Source of the DNA: Couchioplanes caeruleus
GTDB lineage: Bacteria > Actinomycetota > Actinomycetes > Mycobacteriales > Micromonosporaceae
Assembly (NCBI RefSeq): GCF_003751945.1
Contig: NZ_RJKL01000001.1
Location: 7,148,501 to 7,212,500, forward strand
Reading direction: 5' to 3'
DNA: 64,000 nucleotides
The stretch's first letter is position 1; every line of letters starts with the position of its first letter. The translations under genes were made by a program, and so were the position numbers. The notes below the pieces were generated by a model that ran no database searches, was not told the origin of the DNA, and worked only from the letters and a program-made list of their open reading frames with translations. Positions 34,972 to 44,529 of this stretch are shown one piece after another.

Positions 34972-36516
34972 GTGAAACCACACTTCCTGCGCCCACGCCG
35001 GTCCGACACGGCCGGTGGACGCCCGCAATCGCGGACACGAATCGGTGTCATAGCCCGGATTGCCGCGGTCGTGATGCTCGCCGGAACTGTCGCACCGGTC
35101 GCGTTTGCCGGCCCCGCCATGGCCGAAAAGTGTTACACGCCCTACTGCGGTGGCGTGGTCTATAACAAAACAGACAATAATGACTTGTCGATCCTCATTG
35201 CGAACAATTGGTGCTGGAAGTGGCAACATGAGCGCTTCGGTGCTCACTTAGACCAGCCCTACAAAACCGGTTCGTCCGATCCGTGCATCGATCCGTCGAA
35301 TTTCAACAACAAGGGCGCCGTGTACGGCGACTACGAGCTGCCCCCCGGGCAGGACTCGAGCATGAATCACACATTCATGAAGTACTACGACGTCGACGCC
35401 TTCCGCGGCTACCAAGACTGCATCACCAACTACACCCTCAACGGCTCCAGCGGCCAGTTGAACCAGGTCGGCAAGCAAAGCCGGTGGATACGGCTCCACG
35501 ACGGCGACAAAGTCATCATCACCTCCATGAGATGCGGTGGTCGCGCGGCCGGTCTCCCCGAGGGCCCCTCCTGGTTCCCCCGCATCGTCATTCCCGCCGA
35601 TGAAGGGTTCGGTACCGCGCCCGGCGGCGGCGATACGGGTTCCGGCTCGGGGACCGGCACGACCATACCGAGCCCCGAAACCATCCCGGCGGCGTTTCAG
35701 GCCAACACCGGCTTTCTCTACACTCGCAGCGGCGCCGGCGCCATGCTCGACACCCGCTACGGGATGATGAACGGCACCAGTCCCGCCACGTCGGGCGGGC
35801 AGACCGCGTTCCAGGCCAACACCGGGTTCCTCTATACCCGCAACTCCAACGGCGCGATGCTCGACACCGGCTACGGGATGATGAACGGCACCAGCCCGGC
35901 CATCTCCGGCGGCCAGATCGCCTTCCAGGCGAACACGACCATGCTCTACACCCGCAACATGAACACCGGCGCCACCCACGACCTGCAGCTGGGCATGATG
36001 CGCGGCACCAGCCCGTCCATCGCGGGTGACACCGGCCGGTGGCGGATCGCCTTCCAGGCCAACACCGGCTTCCTCTACACCCGCGACTCCTCCGGGGCCG
36101 TGGTGAACACCGGCTACGGAATGATGGCCGGCACCAGCCCGTCCATCACCGCCCTGCCCGGCGGCGGCTACGCCATCGCGTTCCAGGCCAACACCGGCTT
36201 CCTATACGTCATCGACGGCAACGGCCGCGCCCGCGACACCGGCTACGGGATGATGAACGGCACCAGCCCGGCGATCAGCGCCACCCCGGTTGGTTACACC
36301 ACGGCGTTCCAGGCCAACACCGGTTTCCTGTACGTCCACACCAACACCGGGGTCACCAAGGACACCGGATTCGGGATGATGCGCGGCACCAGCCCCGCCA
36401 TCCGCGGCTACCGGATCGCCTTTCAGGCCAACACCGGCTTCCTCTGGATCCGCGACGGCGAACGCGCCGTCGACACCGGCTACGGGATGATGAACGGCAC
36501 CAACCCCGCCGTCTGA
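34972..36516 (+). CDS. Secreted protein with seven FQANTG-type repeats
   Basis: A GTG with GGAG five bases upstream marks the start (514 residues). A signal peptide (VIARIAAVVMLAGTVAP, cut near AMA) leads into a Cys-containing N domain (KCYTPYCGG, NNWCWKW, DCITNY). A Gly/Ser/Thr linker follows, then seven tandem repeats of about 35-40 residues, with consensus AFQANTGFLYTR....GA..DTGYGMMNGTSPAI. Related FQANTG-x-L repeats occur in secreted actinomycete proteins and probably form a lectin-like propeller. Repeats 3, 5 and 7 have diverged most. No catalytic motif is visible. Confidence 0.8.
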   Translation: MKPHFLRPRRSDTAGGRPQSRTRIGVIARIAAVVMLAGTVAPVAFAGPAMAEKCYTPYCGGVVYNKTDNNDLSILIANNWCWKWQHERFGAHLDQPYKTGSSDPCIDPSNFNNKGAVYGDYELPPGQDSSMNHTFMKYYDVDAFRGYQDCITNYTLNGSSGQLNQVGKQSRWIRLHDGDKVIITSMRCGGRAAGLPEGPSWFPRIVIPADEGFGTAPGGGDTGSGSGTGTTIPSPETIPAAFQANTGFLYTRSGAGAMLDTRYGMMNGTSPATSGGQTAFQANTGFLYTRNSNGAMLDTGYGMMNGTSPAISGGQIAFQANTTMLYTRNMNTGATHDLQLGMMRGTSPSIAGDTGRWRIAFQANTGFLYTRDSSGAVVNTGYGMMAGTSPSITALPGGGYAIAFQANTGFLYVIDGNGRARDTGYGMMNGTSPAISATPVGYTTAFQANTGFLYVHTNTGVTKDTGFGMMRGTSPAIRGYRIAFQANTGFLWIRDGERAVDTGYGMMNGTNPAV

Positions 36517-36533
36517 GGCAACACTTATCTGCA

Positions 36534-36564
36534 CTCACCCCCGTCGTGCCTCGGCGGGGGTGAG
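36534..36564 (+). terminator. Rho-independent-type hairpin after the repeat-protein gene
   Basis: ctcacccccg and cgggggtgag are perfect 10-base arms around an 11-base loop, 18 bases after the stop codon. The poly-T tail is weak, as is usual in high-GC genomes. Confidence 0.75.
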
Positions 36565-36604
36565 TCGTTCACTCCCGTGCCTCGCGCTGACCGCGGTTAT
36601 CGCG

Positions 36605-36786
36605 TAGTCATGCGGGGCCGGGGCAAACGGAGGATGGCATGCCGTAGGGGGCATCTCTCCGTCAGGCCAGCGGTGAACTGGGGACCGGCGGGGACCAGTT
36701 GGGGACCACACGCCATGCGCTCCAATGCGCGGACCTGAACGAGTGGGGGAGCGGTGAACGCCGTACATCGCGCTGGGGGTCAAGGG
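36605..36786. repeat. Long direct repeat, copy 2 (partner at 23592-23774)
   Basis: This copy keeps the same ordered landmarks as copy 1. It runs directly into the tRNA 3'-end sequence at ggtcaagggg, which is absent at copy 1. Confidence 0.75.
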
Positions 36787-36816
36787 GTCGCAGGTTCAAA
36801 TCCTGTCAGCCCGACA
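36786..36816 (+). tRNA. tRNA 3'-end fragment, probable attachment site
   Basis: gcagg-ttcaaat-cctgt (36790-36806) is a proper T-arm with a TTCAAAT loop, followed by an acceptor-stem 3' strand (cagcccga). The D-arm, anticodon arm and 5' acceptor strand are absent upstream, where the repeat lies instead. A 3' tRNA fragment beside a tyrosine integrase is the classic footprint of an integrated element (attL or attR). The isoacceptor cannot be named. Confidence 0.75.
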
Positions 36817-36824
36817 CGCCTGAC

Positions 36825-36855
36825 CAGCGGATATGCATGTAATGCATATCCGCTG
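36825..36855. repeat. Perfect 14-base inverted repeat with 3-base loop
   Basis: cagcggatatgcat, loop gta, atgcatatccgctg. It lies between the tRNA fragment and the integrase 3' end. It may be the integrase terminator or part of the attachment region. Confidence 0.8.
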
Positions 36856-36922
36856 AGATCATTTAGAAGCGATGTGGTCGTCATGTGGTCGCATCCGTGC
36901 ACGGATCTTGTAACCGTGCTGG

Positions 36923-37782
36923 TCAGGCGGGCTGCGACGGGTCTACGTCCAGCGCCTCGGCGATGGCGTCGACGGCCTGCTGGGCGGCCTGCCGGGTGAG
37001 GTGACCGTAGATGTCCACGGTGGTGGCCAGATGCTTGTGCACGTACAGCAGCCGGCTGTCGAGATCGACGTCGGCCCAGTGCAAACCGAGCGCTTCACCC
37101 TTGCGCATCCCGGTGTAGATGATCACTTCGTAGAGGTCGGTGAGCGGGTCGTCGACGCGGTGGCAATAGTCCAGGAACTCGATCGTCTGTTCGGTGCTCC
37201 AGCAGACGAGTTCGCCGCGTGGCTGTTGGGGCAAGTTGGTGTAGCGGGCTGGGTTGTGGGGGAGTCGGCGTTGTTTGACGGCATGGCTGAGGGCACTGGA
37301 CAGCGTGGAGATGCAGCGCCGCAGGGTGACTCTGCCGCGGCCGGCGTTGAGCTGGCTGGTGATGAACTGCTTGATGTGTTCGTGGGTCAGCTGCTCGAGC
37401 CGGATGGAGCCGAAGGCGGGAATCAGGTCCTTGGTGGTGTAGTTGCGGTAGCGGACGACGGTGTTGGCTTGAGCGTGCGGGATCTCTCCTGCAGCCAGCC
37501 GGTCAGGTACTGCGCGACGGTCTCGGTGTCGTCGAGGTGTACGCCGGCTCGCTCGCACTCGAGCGTCTTGGCCAACGCTGTGGACGCTTCGGTCTTGGTG
37601 GCGTAGCCGCTGCGGCGCCTGGTCTTGCGCTTGCCGTTCAGTGACGGCATGTCGACGGCGTACGCCCCACTGCCGTGGCGGGTGTTGGACAGCCGCGGGC
37701 AGCGGGTGCCGAGTTGCCTGCCGTGGCTGTCCCGGTAGCCGCATCGGCGGTAGACGCGGCCCCGGTTCGGATTCGGCCTCAT
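36923..37782 (-). pseudogene. int: Tyrosine recombinase (integrase), frameshifted and internally deleted
   Basis: The start at 37782 reads MRPNPNRGRVYRRCGYRD and continues through the arm-binding and SAM-like N domain (AQYLTGWLQE). A frameshift near 37480 then moves the frame. The core domain follows, with FGSIRLEQLTHEHIKQFI and the first catalytic Arg in YTGMRKGEALGLHWADVD. The sequence jumps from RLLYVHKHLA straight to TTVDIYGHL. The Lys, the HxxR box and most of the catalytic core are therefore deleted, and only the Tyr region remains. It is the dead integrase of the element at the tRNA fragment. Confidence 0.85.
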
Positions 37783-38108
37783 GATGGCCTCCTCAGGCCG
37801 GTTTGCTCTGTCTCCAGCGCGGTGCCCGATCCGGGTGCGACCACAACGCGACCATCCGGGACGTCACCCCTGGGTGTGAGCCCCGGAGTTGTAGCCCGGT
37901 CAAGGGGTGCCCAGTGTTCGAGTGACTGGGGCTCGCGGCCGAGCCCGTGCGGCGCAAACCTGCAGACAGCATGCACACCAGACTCAGCGCCGGACGGAGG
38001 AAGGCTTAACCGGCGTCGCGGTGGCAAGTCCCAGTTTCATGCAGCACCGTCGCGGTCTGCTGGTCCTACCCTGCCGCAAGCGACGAAAAGCGGCGGAATG
38101 GCCGTTCG
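37783..38108. other. Gene-free gap
   Basis: Nothing with coding character is seen. Excisionase-type genes that often precede integrases are not present here. Confidence 0.45.
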
Positions 38109-38786
38109 TCAGGGGCGTACCGGTCGGACCAGGCCGGTTTCGTAGGCGATGACGACGAGTTGGGCGCGGTCGTGGGCGTCGAGTTTGGTCATGGTGCGGT
38201 TCACGTGGGTCTTGACGGTGTGCGGGCTGACGGTGAGGTGGCCGGCGATGTCGTCGTTGGAGAGGCCGGTGCCGACGAGGGTGAGGATTTCTCGTTCCCG
38301 TTCGGTGAGGCGGTCGAGCCGGGTCGGGGTGATGGCGAGGCCGTGGTCGGGACGGGCGAGGTAGCGGCTGATGAGGCTGCGGGTGGCGGCGGGGCTGAGT
38401 AGTGCGTCGCCGCGGTGCACGATACGGATGGCGTCGAGCAGGTCGCCGGGTTCGGCGCTTTTGCCGAGGAAGCCGCTGGCGCCGCTGCGGAGCGCCTCGA
38501 ACACGTACTCGTCGATCTCGAACGTGGTGAGGATCAGGACCTTGACGTGCGCGAGGTGCGCGTCGGTGGTGATCCGGCGGGTGGCGGTGAGGCCGTCGAG
38601 GTCGGGCATGCGGATGTCCATCAGGACGACGTCGGCGCCGGTGGTGCGGGTGCGGTCGATCGCGTCGTGGCCGGTGCCGGCCTCGCCGACGACGTGCAGG
38701 TCGGGTGTGGAGTTGATGAGGGTGGTGAAGCTGGCGCGCAGCAGGGGCTGGTCGTCGGCGATGAGCACGCGGATCGGTGTGGTCAT
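38109..38786 (-). CDS. NarL/FixJ-family response regulator
   Basis: This 225-residue regulator has receiver residues DDQ at the start, the phospho-Asp in VVLMDIRMPDLDG, Thr in ILTTFEIDEY and Lys in FLGKSAEPGD. The C-terminal HTH is LTEREREILTLVGTGLSNDDIAGHL. It overlaps the kinase gene by 4 bases (ATGA). With the divergent ABC transporter it probably forms a stress- or drug-responsive unit. Confidence 0.9.
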   Translation of the reverse strand: MTTPIRVLIADDQPLLRASFTTLINSTPDLHVVGEAGTGHDAIDRTRTTGADVVLMDIRMPDLDGLTATRRITTDAHLAHVKVLILTTFEIDEYVFEALRSGASGFLGKSAEPGDLLDAIRIVHRGDALLSPAATRSLISRYLARPDHGLAITPTRLDRLTEREREILTLVGTGLSNDDIAGHLTVSPHTVKTHVNRTMTKLDAHDRAQLVVIAYETGLVRPVRP

Positions 38787-39949
38787 GAGGTGGTCGGGAT
38801 GGTCGCGGTGACACGGAAGCCGCCGGTGGGTCGGGGACCGGCGAGCAGGGTGCCGCCGAGGGCGGTGACCCGTTCGCGCATGCCGACGATGCCGTGCGCG
38901 TGTGCGTCGTCGATGGGGGCGACGGGCGGGCCGTCGTTGTCGACGACGACGGTGACGGCATCGCCGTCGTGGTGCAGTGTCAGGGCGACCTCGGCCGGTC
39001 CGGCATGCTTGCGGACGTTCGTGAGAGCTTCCTGGATGACGCGATACGCGGTGTGGTCGGCTGCCCAGGGCAGATCGGCTCGCCGGCCGTCGATGCGGGC
39101 GGTGATCTGCAGGCCGGTACGCCGGAACGTGCCGAGCAGGTCGGCGAGTCCGGCCAGGCCGACGGCGGGGTGCAGGGGCGCGGGGTCGTCGGATTGGCGC
39201 AGCAGGCCGACGGACTCGCGGAGTTCGTCGAGGGCGGCGCGGCTGCTCTGACGGATCTGGGCCAGGGTGTCGCGGACTTGCTCCGATTCGCCGGTCAGGA
39301 GGTGGCCGGTGACACCGGCCTGGACATTGATCAGGGCGAGGTGGTGGCCGACGCTGTCGTGTAGGTCGCGCGCGATGCGCAGGCGTTCCTCGGTGAGACG
39401 GCGGCGGGTGTCGGCGTCGCGGTCGCGTTCGGCGTCCTGGGCGCGGCGGACCACCTCGGCGAGGTAGGCGCGGCGGTGCCGGGATGCGGTGCCGGCGGCG
39501 ACGGCGAGGCCGCCGAGCGCGGCGAGGGCGAGGTTCTCCGGGCCGAGCCGTCGTGAGGGCAGCCCGAGGGTGTGTGTGACGCCGACCGCGACGATGACCA
39601 GGCCGCTGACGATCAGGGCGCTGCGGCGGTCGGAGAGCTCGGCCACGGTGTAGAGGGCGAACAGCGGGGCGGCCAGGATCAGGATGCCGCCCAGGCCGTG
39701 GTGGCGGGCGAGGTACACCTCGGCGGCGATCGTCGACACCACGAGGACGGCGTACGGCCAGCGGCGCCGCAGCAGCAGAATCCCGCAGGCGATCGCGGCG
39801 CTGGCCAGCGACACGCCGTCGGGTAGGTGACCCGGGACGGCGGTGGTGAGCAGGGTCACCAGCAGGATCACGAGCGCGACAGAGAGATCCGCGAGGTGCG
39901 GACGGTGCTGTGCCGCGTGCTGGAGATGGCTGATGACGTGCACGTTCAT
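38783..39949 (-). CDS. NarL-type sensor histidine kinase (HisKA_3)
   Basis: The ATG at 39949 gives 388 residues. The much longer open frame upstream lies antisense to the ABC genes and is a shadow. Five or six membrane helices (about 20-150) precede a coiled linker. The phospho-acceptor box [18 protein letters not shown] follows, then the ATPase N box ([13 protein letters not shown]) and G boxes ([20 protein letters not shown]). It is transcribed divergently from the ABC exporter with about 150 bases between. Confidence 0.9.
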   Translation of the reverse strand: MNVHVISHLQHAAQHRPHLADLSVALVILLVTLLTTAVPGHLPDGVSLASAAIACGILLLRRRWPYAVLVVSTIAAEVYLARHHGLGGILILAAPLFALYTVAELSDRRSALIVSGLVIVAVGVTHTLGLPSRRLGPENLALAALGGLAVAAGTASRHRRAYLAEVVRRAQDAERDRDADTRRRLTEERLRIARDLHDSVGHHLALINVQAGVTGHLLTGESEQVRDTLAQIRQSSRAALDELRESVGLLRQSDDPAPLHPAVGLAGLADLLGTFRRTGLQITARIDGRRADLPWAADHTAYRVIQEALTNVRKHAGPAEVALTLHHDGDAVTVVVDNDGPPVAPIDDAHAHGIVGMRERVTALGGTLLAGPRPTGGFRVTATIPTTS

Positions 39950-40099
39950 CACCGTACGGGGCGCCGAGGGGCGGCCGCGTCGTCCTGGCGGTGCATCCGG
40001 GTCGTACCGCGGTCGCGGTATGCGCAGGATGCCGCGCCGAGGCGACGACACCCTGGTGGCTTCCGGGCGACAGTGAGGTCGTTGATCCGAAGGAAGGGA

Positions 40100-40827
<728 letters not shown>

Positions 40828-40831
<4 letters not shown>

Positions 40832-41559
40832 CCGCACTGATCTCCGCCGAGTTGCTGCGGCTGCGGACCACCCGCAGCGCGTGGCTGCTGCTCGCCGCCG
40901 CGCAGGTCCTCATCGTCGTCGGGGTCAGCGGGGTCATGCTCGATCGCGACGACGTCAGCTCCCCGACCGTGCAGCAGAGCGCCGTCGCGCACATCGGCCT
41001 GATTTCGCTGTTCACCCTCGTGCTGGGGATCACGGCAGTGGCGGGGGAGTACCGCCACCGCACCATCACGGACACCTACCTGACGGTTCCTCGGCGCGGC
41101 CGCATCGTCGTCGCGAAACTGCTCGTGTACACCGGCGCGGGCCTGGCCTTCGGTGTCGTCACGGCGCTGCTGGCGCTCGCCGCCAGCGCGGTGTGGCTGG
41201 CCGGCCGCGGCTTCTCGCTGGACCTGGGATCCACCGACCTGTGGCTGACGGTCGCCGGTGGAGTGGCATGGATTGCCGCGTTCGCGGCGATCGGTGTCGG
41301 CATCGGCGCACTCGTCACCAACCAGATCGGGGCGATCGCCGCCGCGCTGGCGTGGCTGGCCCTGGTGGAGGGCCTCGTGGCGCAGCTCATCGGCGACGCC
41401 AAACAGTGGCTGCCGTTCGCCCTCGGCTCGGCCCTGGACCGGCTGCCCACCGCGGTGGACGGGCCGCCGCAGTGGCAGGCAGGCCTCGCCCTGAGCGGCT
41501 ACGCCGCGGCGTTCGTCCTGGCCGGTGTCGCCACCACCCTGCGCCGCGATGTCACCTGA
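40828..41559 (+). CDS. ABC transporter permease (ABC-2 type)
   Basis: The GTG overlapping the ATPase stop gives 243 residues with six membrane helices (about 20-40, 55-80, 100-125, 140-165, 175-190, 215-235). A conserved [16 protein letters not shown] cytoplasmic loop, typical of ABC-2 permeases of this class, follows helix 2. With the ATPase it would form a 2+2 exporter, controlled by the divergent two-component system. Confidence 0.85.
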
Positions 41560-41598
41560 CTCGCGGCGGCCACCCTGCCCTTCCATCATGGAGGTCCG

Positions 41599-41910
41599 AT
41601 GCCCCACTCCCACACACACCCGTCGGCCCACGGCGGGGTCATCCGCCACGCTCGTGGCTACGAGGTCCTGTCGGCCCTCGTCTTCGGCGGATCCCGCCGC
41701 CGCGCCTACGACGCTCTGGTCCGCGTGTCCGGCGCCGGGCCCGGCGACCGGGTTCTCGACGTCGGCTGCGGCACCGGCTACCTCACCCGGCGGACAGCCC
41801 GCGCCGTCGGCCCGGCCGGGTCGGTCACCGGCATCGACCCGTCCACCGAGATGCTGAGCCTGGCCCGCCGTCTCGCCCCACCGACGTGCACCTTCACTGC
41901 GGCCCAGGAT
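41599..41910 (+). pseudogene. Class I SAM methyltransferase, 3'-truncated
   Basis: The N-terminal half is intact: start at 41599 after GGAGG, motif I VLDVGCGTGYLTRR, then VTGIDPSTEMLSLAR (acidic loop). At about 41905-41915 the sequence passes into the 3' side of a transposase gene on the other strand. The frame then stays open only by chance to 41991. It lies 39 bases after the permease gene and was probably the third gene of that operon. Confidence 0.8.
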
Positions 41911-42344
41911 GTCCCGTCGCTTTCCAGGGCAGCGACGATTGAGTACGGCCAGCCCGGGATCATCCGATGTTCGTCCTTGCCCCGCCCGTAGGTGTGGCAG
42001 AACAAACGCTGCGGACTGCAAGCGCCGTCCGGGCGCAGCCACGGCGAGACGTCCACGGCCAGCACCAGGCGGCCGTCCGCCGCCCGCGGCAACGGCAAAC
42101 CGGCCAACTGGCGGCGCAACGACTCCACGTCGATGTGGCCGTGGTTGAACGCGTCATACAAGGCGCCGTGGCCGCGCCGGTGCTCCGGTGCGAGCGACAA
42201 CCCGACCAGCATCTTGACCGGCCCATCCGTGCACAACAACGCCTCGGTCAGCTCGAATAGAGCATCCGCCCGCCTGTTCATGCACCGGTAGAACTCTTCC
42301 CGAAACCCCGCTAACACCTCGATTGCTTGCGCCCGGTCGGTCAT
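41908..42344 (-). pseudogene. Transposase (IS701-related), N-terminal part only
   Basis: The ATG at 42344 opens AQAIEVLAGFREEFYRCMNR and continues through VDVSPWLRPDGACSPQRLFCHTYGRGKDEH to YSIVAALESDGTSW. It then stops abruptly inside the methyltransferase sequence. The catalytic second half is missing. A deletion anchored in this element removed both gene ends. Confidence 0.75.
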
Positions 42345-42561
42345 GACCGCGACAACGAGCATCGACCCGGGCCGGACGCGGCTTCGTGCGCTGCAGCGCC
42401 ACCACTTCATCGGACCGAGCAACGCTGCGATACAGCCCGTCACGGTGCAGCCAACCCGTCAAGCTAAACCCGCGACGTGATGACCATCCCCGGGCTTTGG
42501 CTTGGGCGCCGGTGCTCCCCTTGGATATGTTTCTGGGCAAGGGATCGACCGTGGCCGGCTG
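42345..42561. other. Short gap upstream of the transposase fragment
   Basis: No gene. It probably holds the outer end of the transposon, but I could not identify a convincing terminal repeat. Confidence 0.35.
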
Positions 42562-43107
42562 CTAGAAGCCTTGGGTAGCGCGGCGCTCGCTAATGATTTC
42601 CGTACCTGTCTCTCCGGGCGCCTCAGGTTCGCTTTGGACCCGGCCGGCTTCGACGAATCCGGCCTTGGCCGCCACCGCGGCCGAGGCTGCGTTCGCCACG
42701 TCGTGTCGGATGGCCACGCGCTCGATGCCGGGCAGTGTGAGCGCCACGCGGGTCAGCGCCTCGACAGCCGTAGTCATGTAGCCGCGTCCGGTGAATGCGG
42801 TACGCATCCAGTAGCCGATCTCGAGCACGCCAGGCCCCATCCGGGTCATCAGGCCAATGCCGCCGGCAAAGTCACCCGCCCCGGTGAAGATGCCGTAGTT
42901 GAACGCCGTGCCGTTGTCCCAGTTCGCTATCGACATCTCGATGAAGGCGCGGGATGCCTCGACGTCGTAGGCGTCGGTGGCCCATGGCAGGAAAGGCTTC
43001 AGTTCCGGCAGTAACTCGCGGACGGCCATGGTGGCATGGTCGGCCCAGGCGGGCTCCCATCGCTTAAGCACGACGTCGCCAACGTTGATCATTTCAGGTG
43101 GTTCCAT
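42562..43107 (-). CDS. GNAT-family N-acetyltransferase (RimJ/RimL type)
   Basis: The 181-residue protein has the RimJ/RimL order. It opens with LKRWEPAWADHATMAVRE, then the central GIGLMTRMGPGVLEIGYWM strands, then the acetyl-CoA loop FTGRGYMTTAVEALTRVAL and the VANAASAAVAAKAGFVEAG helix. It transfers acetyl groups to an amine, either a protein N terminus or a small molecule. It appears intact between two broken genes. Confidence 0.85.
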   Translation of the reverse strand: MEPPEMINVGDVVLKRWEPAWADHATMAVRELLPELKPFLPWATDAYDVEASRAFIEMSIANWDNGTAFNYGIFTGAGDFAGGIGLMTRMGPGVLEIGYWMRTAFTGRGYMTTAVEALTRVALTLPGIERVAIRHDVANAASAAVAAKAGFVEAGRVQSEPEAPGETGTEIISERRATQGF

Positions 43108-43109
43108 GA

Positions 43110-43388
43110 CGCTACGCCAGCCTCAGCCACATCCTGCAGCTACGCCCCGACATCATCAAACTCGACATCGCCCTGGTCCGTAACATCGATATCGACCCGA
43201 TCCGCACGGCCCTGGCCCGGGCGCTGGCCAGCTTCGCCCGCGACATCGGCGCCCGGCTGATCGCCGAGGGCGTCGAGACACACGCCGAACACGAGAAGCT
43301 CCGTACGCTGGGCATTGAACTGGGCCAGGGCTACTACATGGCCCGCCCGGGACCGCTACCCAGCCGCCACATCGAGCCCCTGCTCTGA
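43110..43388 (+). pseudogene. EAL-domain c-di-GMP phosphodiesterase, C-terminal fragment
   Basis: With no start codon, the frame ending at 43388 reads YASLSHILQLRPDIIKLDIALV, then ARDIGARLIAEGVETHAEH and LGIELGQGYYMARPGPL. These are the KLD, AEGVE and QGY motifs of EAL domains. The N-terminal half with the EAL tripeptide is gone. The neighbouring GNAT gene faces the other way. Confidence 0.85.
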
Positions 43389-43427
43389 AACACACTCACC
43401 CGGGCGCGCTCCGGGGCGGGTTGCGCG

Positions 43428-43811
43428 TTAGGCGGCGGCTGTCTCCATCACGCCCAGTATCGCGAGCTTGTCCCTGATCACCTCGGGGGTGAAGGGCTTG
43501 ATGAGGTACTCATGAGCGCCGGCGGCCAGGGCTCGGACGATCTGGTTCGGGTCACTTTCGGTGGTGACCATCATCAGGGCGATGTCGCGCCACTGCGGCT
43601 GAGCCCGCACGGCGCCGATGAACTCCAGACCATTCATCTCCGGCATGTTCCAGTCGACCAGAGCCGCCTGCGGGGGCTGCTCCATCGCGCCGAGCGCCTC
43701 CAGAGCGCTGCGGCCGTTGTCGGCCTCGACCACGTCGTAACCCACCGACGTGACCAGACGACGCAGAATCGCCCGCATCGCACGGGAATCGTCAACCACC
43801 AGCACCGACAT
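43428..43811 (-). CDS. CheY-like single-domain response regulator
   Basis: The ATG at 43811, with AGGGG upstream, gives 127 residues. All receiver residues are present: DD at 9-10, phospho-Asp in ALVDWNMPEMNG, Thr in MMVTTES and Lys in YLIKPFTPE. There is no output domain. It may partner the lost EAL protein or a chemosensory kinase elsewhere. Confidence 0.9.
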   Translation of the reverse strand: MSVLVVDDSRAMRAILRRLVTSVGYDVVEADNGRSALEALGAMEQPPQAALVDWNMPEMNGLEFIGAVRAQPQWRDIALMMVTTESDPNQIVRALAAGAHEYLIKPFTPEVIRDKLAILGVMETAAA

Positions 43812-43934
43812 AGGTAGCCCCCTCACCTACACACCCGATAGCGCTCATCACGCCGCTGTCTACCGCACCATCGGCGGCAACCCCAGTCGGAATCGAGCAG
43901 CTCGGGTGCAATGACGGTGCACCGGACGCGCCGG

Positions 43935-44102
43935 CTACGGGCGCCGGCGACGGTTGTAGGTGCGGCGGGTGTCGACGACGGCGTCCAGGGCGTCACGCAG
44001 TTCCAGCAAGGCGCCGATCTCGGTACGGCCCCATGGGGGCAGCTCGCGGTCGCTGCCGCGCGGGGCTGCGGCGGCGGCCGGCCCGGGATTGATGATCGAC
44101 AC
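43935..44102 (-). CDS. Small hypothetical ORF or gene tail
   Basis: A GTG at 44102 would encode 55 residues with a natural look (ELPPWGRTEIGALLELRDALDA, then TRRTYNRRRRP and a stop). It may be the 3' end of a larger deleted gene. No family recognised. Confidence 0.35.
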   Translation of the reverse strand: MSIINPGPAAAAAPRGSDRELPPWGRTEIGALLELRDALDAVVDTRRTYNRRRRP

Positions 44103-44138
44103 CAGATGGGCTTGTCGACGCCTCGTTTGGTGCGGCGT

Positions 44139-44400
44139 TCAGCGGTCGGCGTCACGACGGCGGGTGTCTGGTAGCTGCACGCTCGCGCGTTCGTGGTCCG
44201 TCAGGTCGGGATCGTGCTGAACGAAAACGTCCTCGAGCGCAGCCCACCCCTGAGTATGGGCGAAGTGGGCTTCTGCCTGGGTCAGCGGAACCAGCCAGGC
44301 GAGTACGACGGGCGCGGCGGGCGTCTCGCACACCGCGAACTCGTCCGGCAGGTACACCGGCTGGGCCGCCACCAACGCCGTCATCTCGGTTCCAGCGAAC
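44139..44400 (-). pseudogene. Suppressor-of-fused-like domain, C-terminal fragment
   Basis: The minus frame reads AAQPVYLPDEFAVCETPAAP, VVLAWLVPLTQAEAHF and GWAALEDVFVQHDPDLTD before the stop at 44139. That is the C-terminal pattern of bacterial SUFU-like proteins, often immunity factors of polymorphic toxin loci. The N-terminal portion is missing. Confidence 0.55.
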
Positions 44401-44529
44401 AGCCGTCCACGCGGCGGCGAGACCGCCGATTGCCAGCGGCACAACCTTTCGTGAAGGCATCTGCGCCGATCCGGCCGGGAGCTGATGCCGGTCACCTGGG
44501 CGGTCATGCCGCCAGGTTGTCGGTTGCCT

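Noticed and set aside
36780..36816. Complete tRNA gene
   Set aside because: Only the T-arm and acceptor 3' strand are present. No anticodon arm or matching 5' acceptor strand lies upstream.
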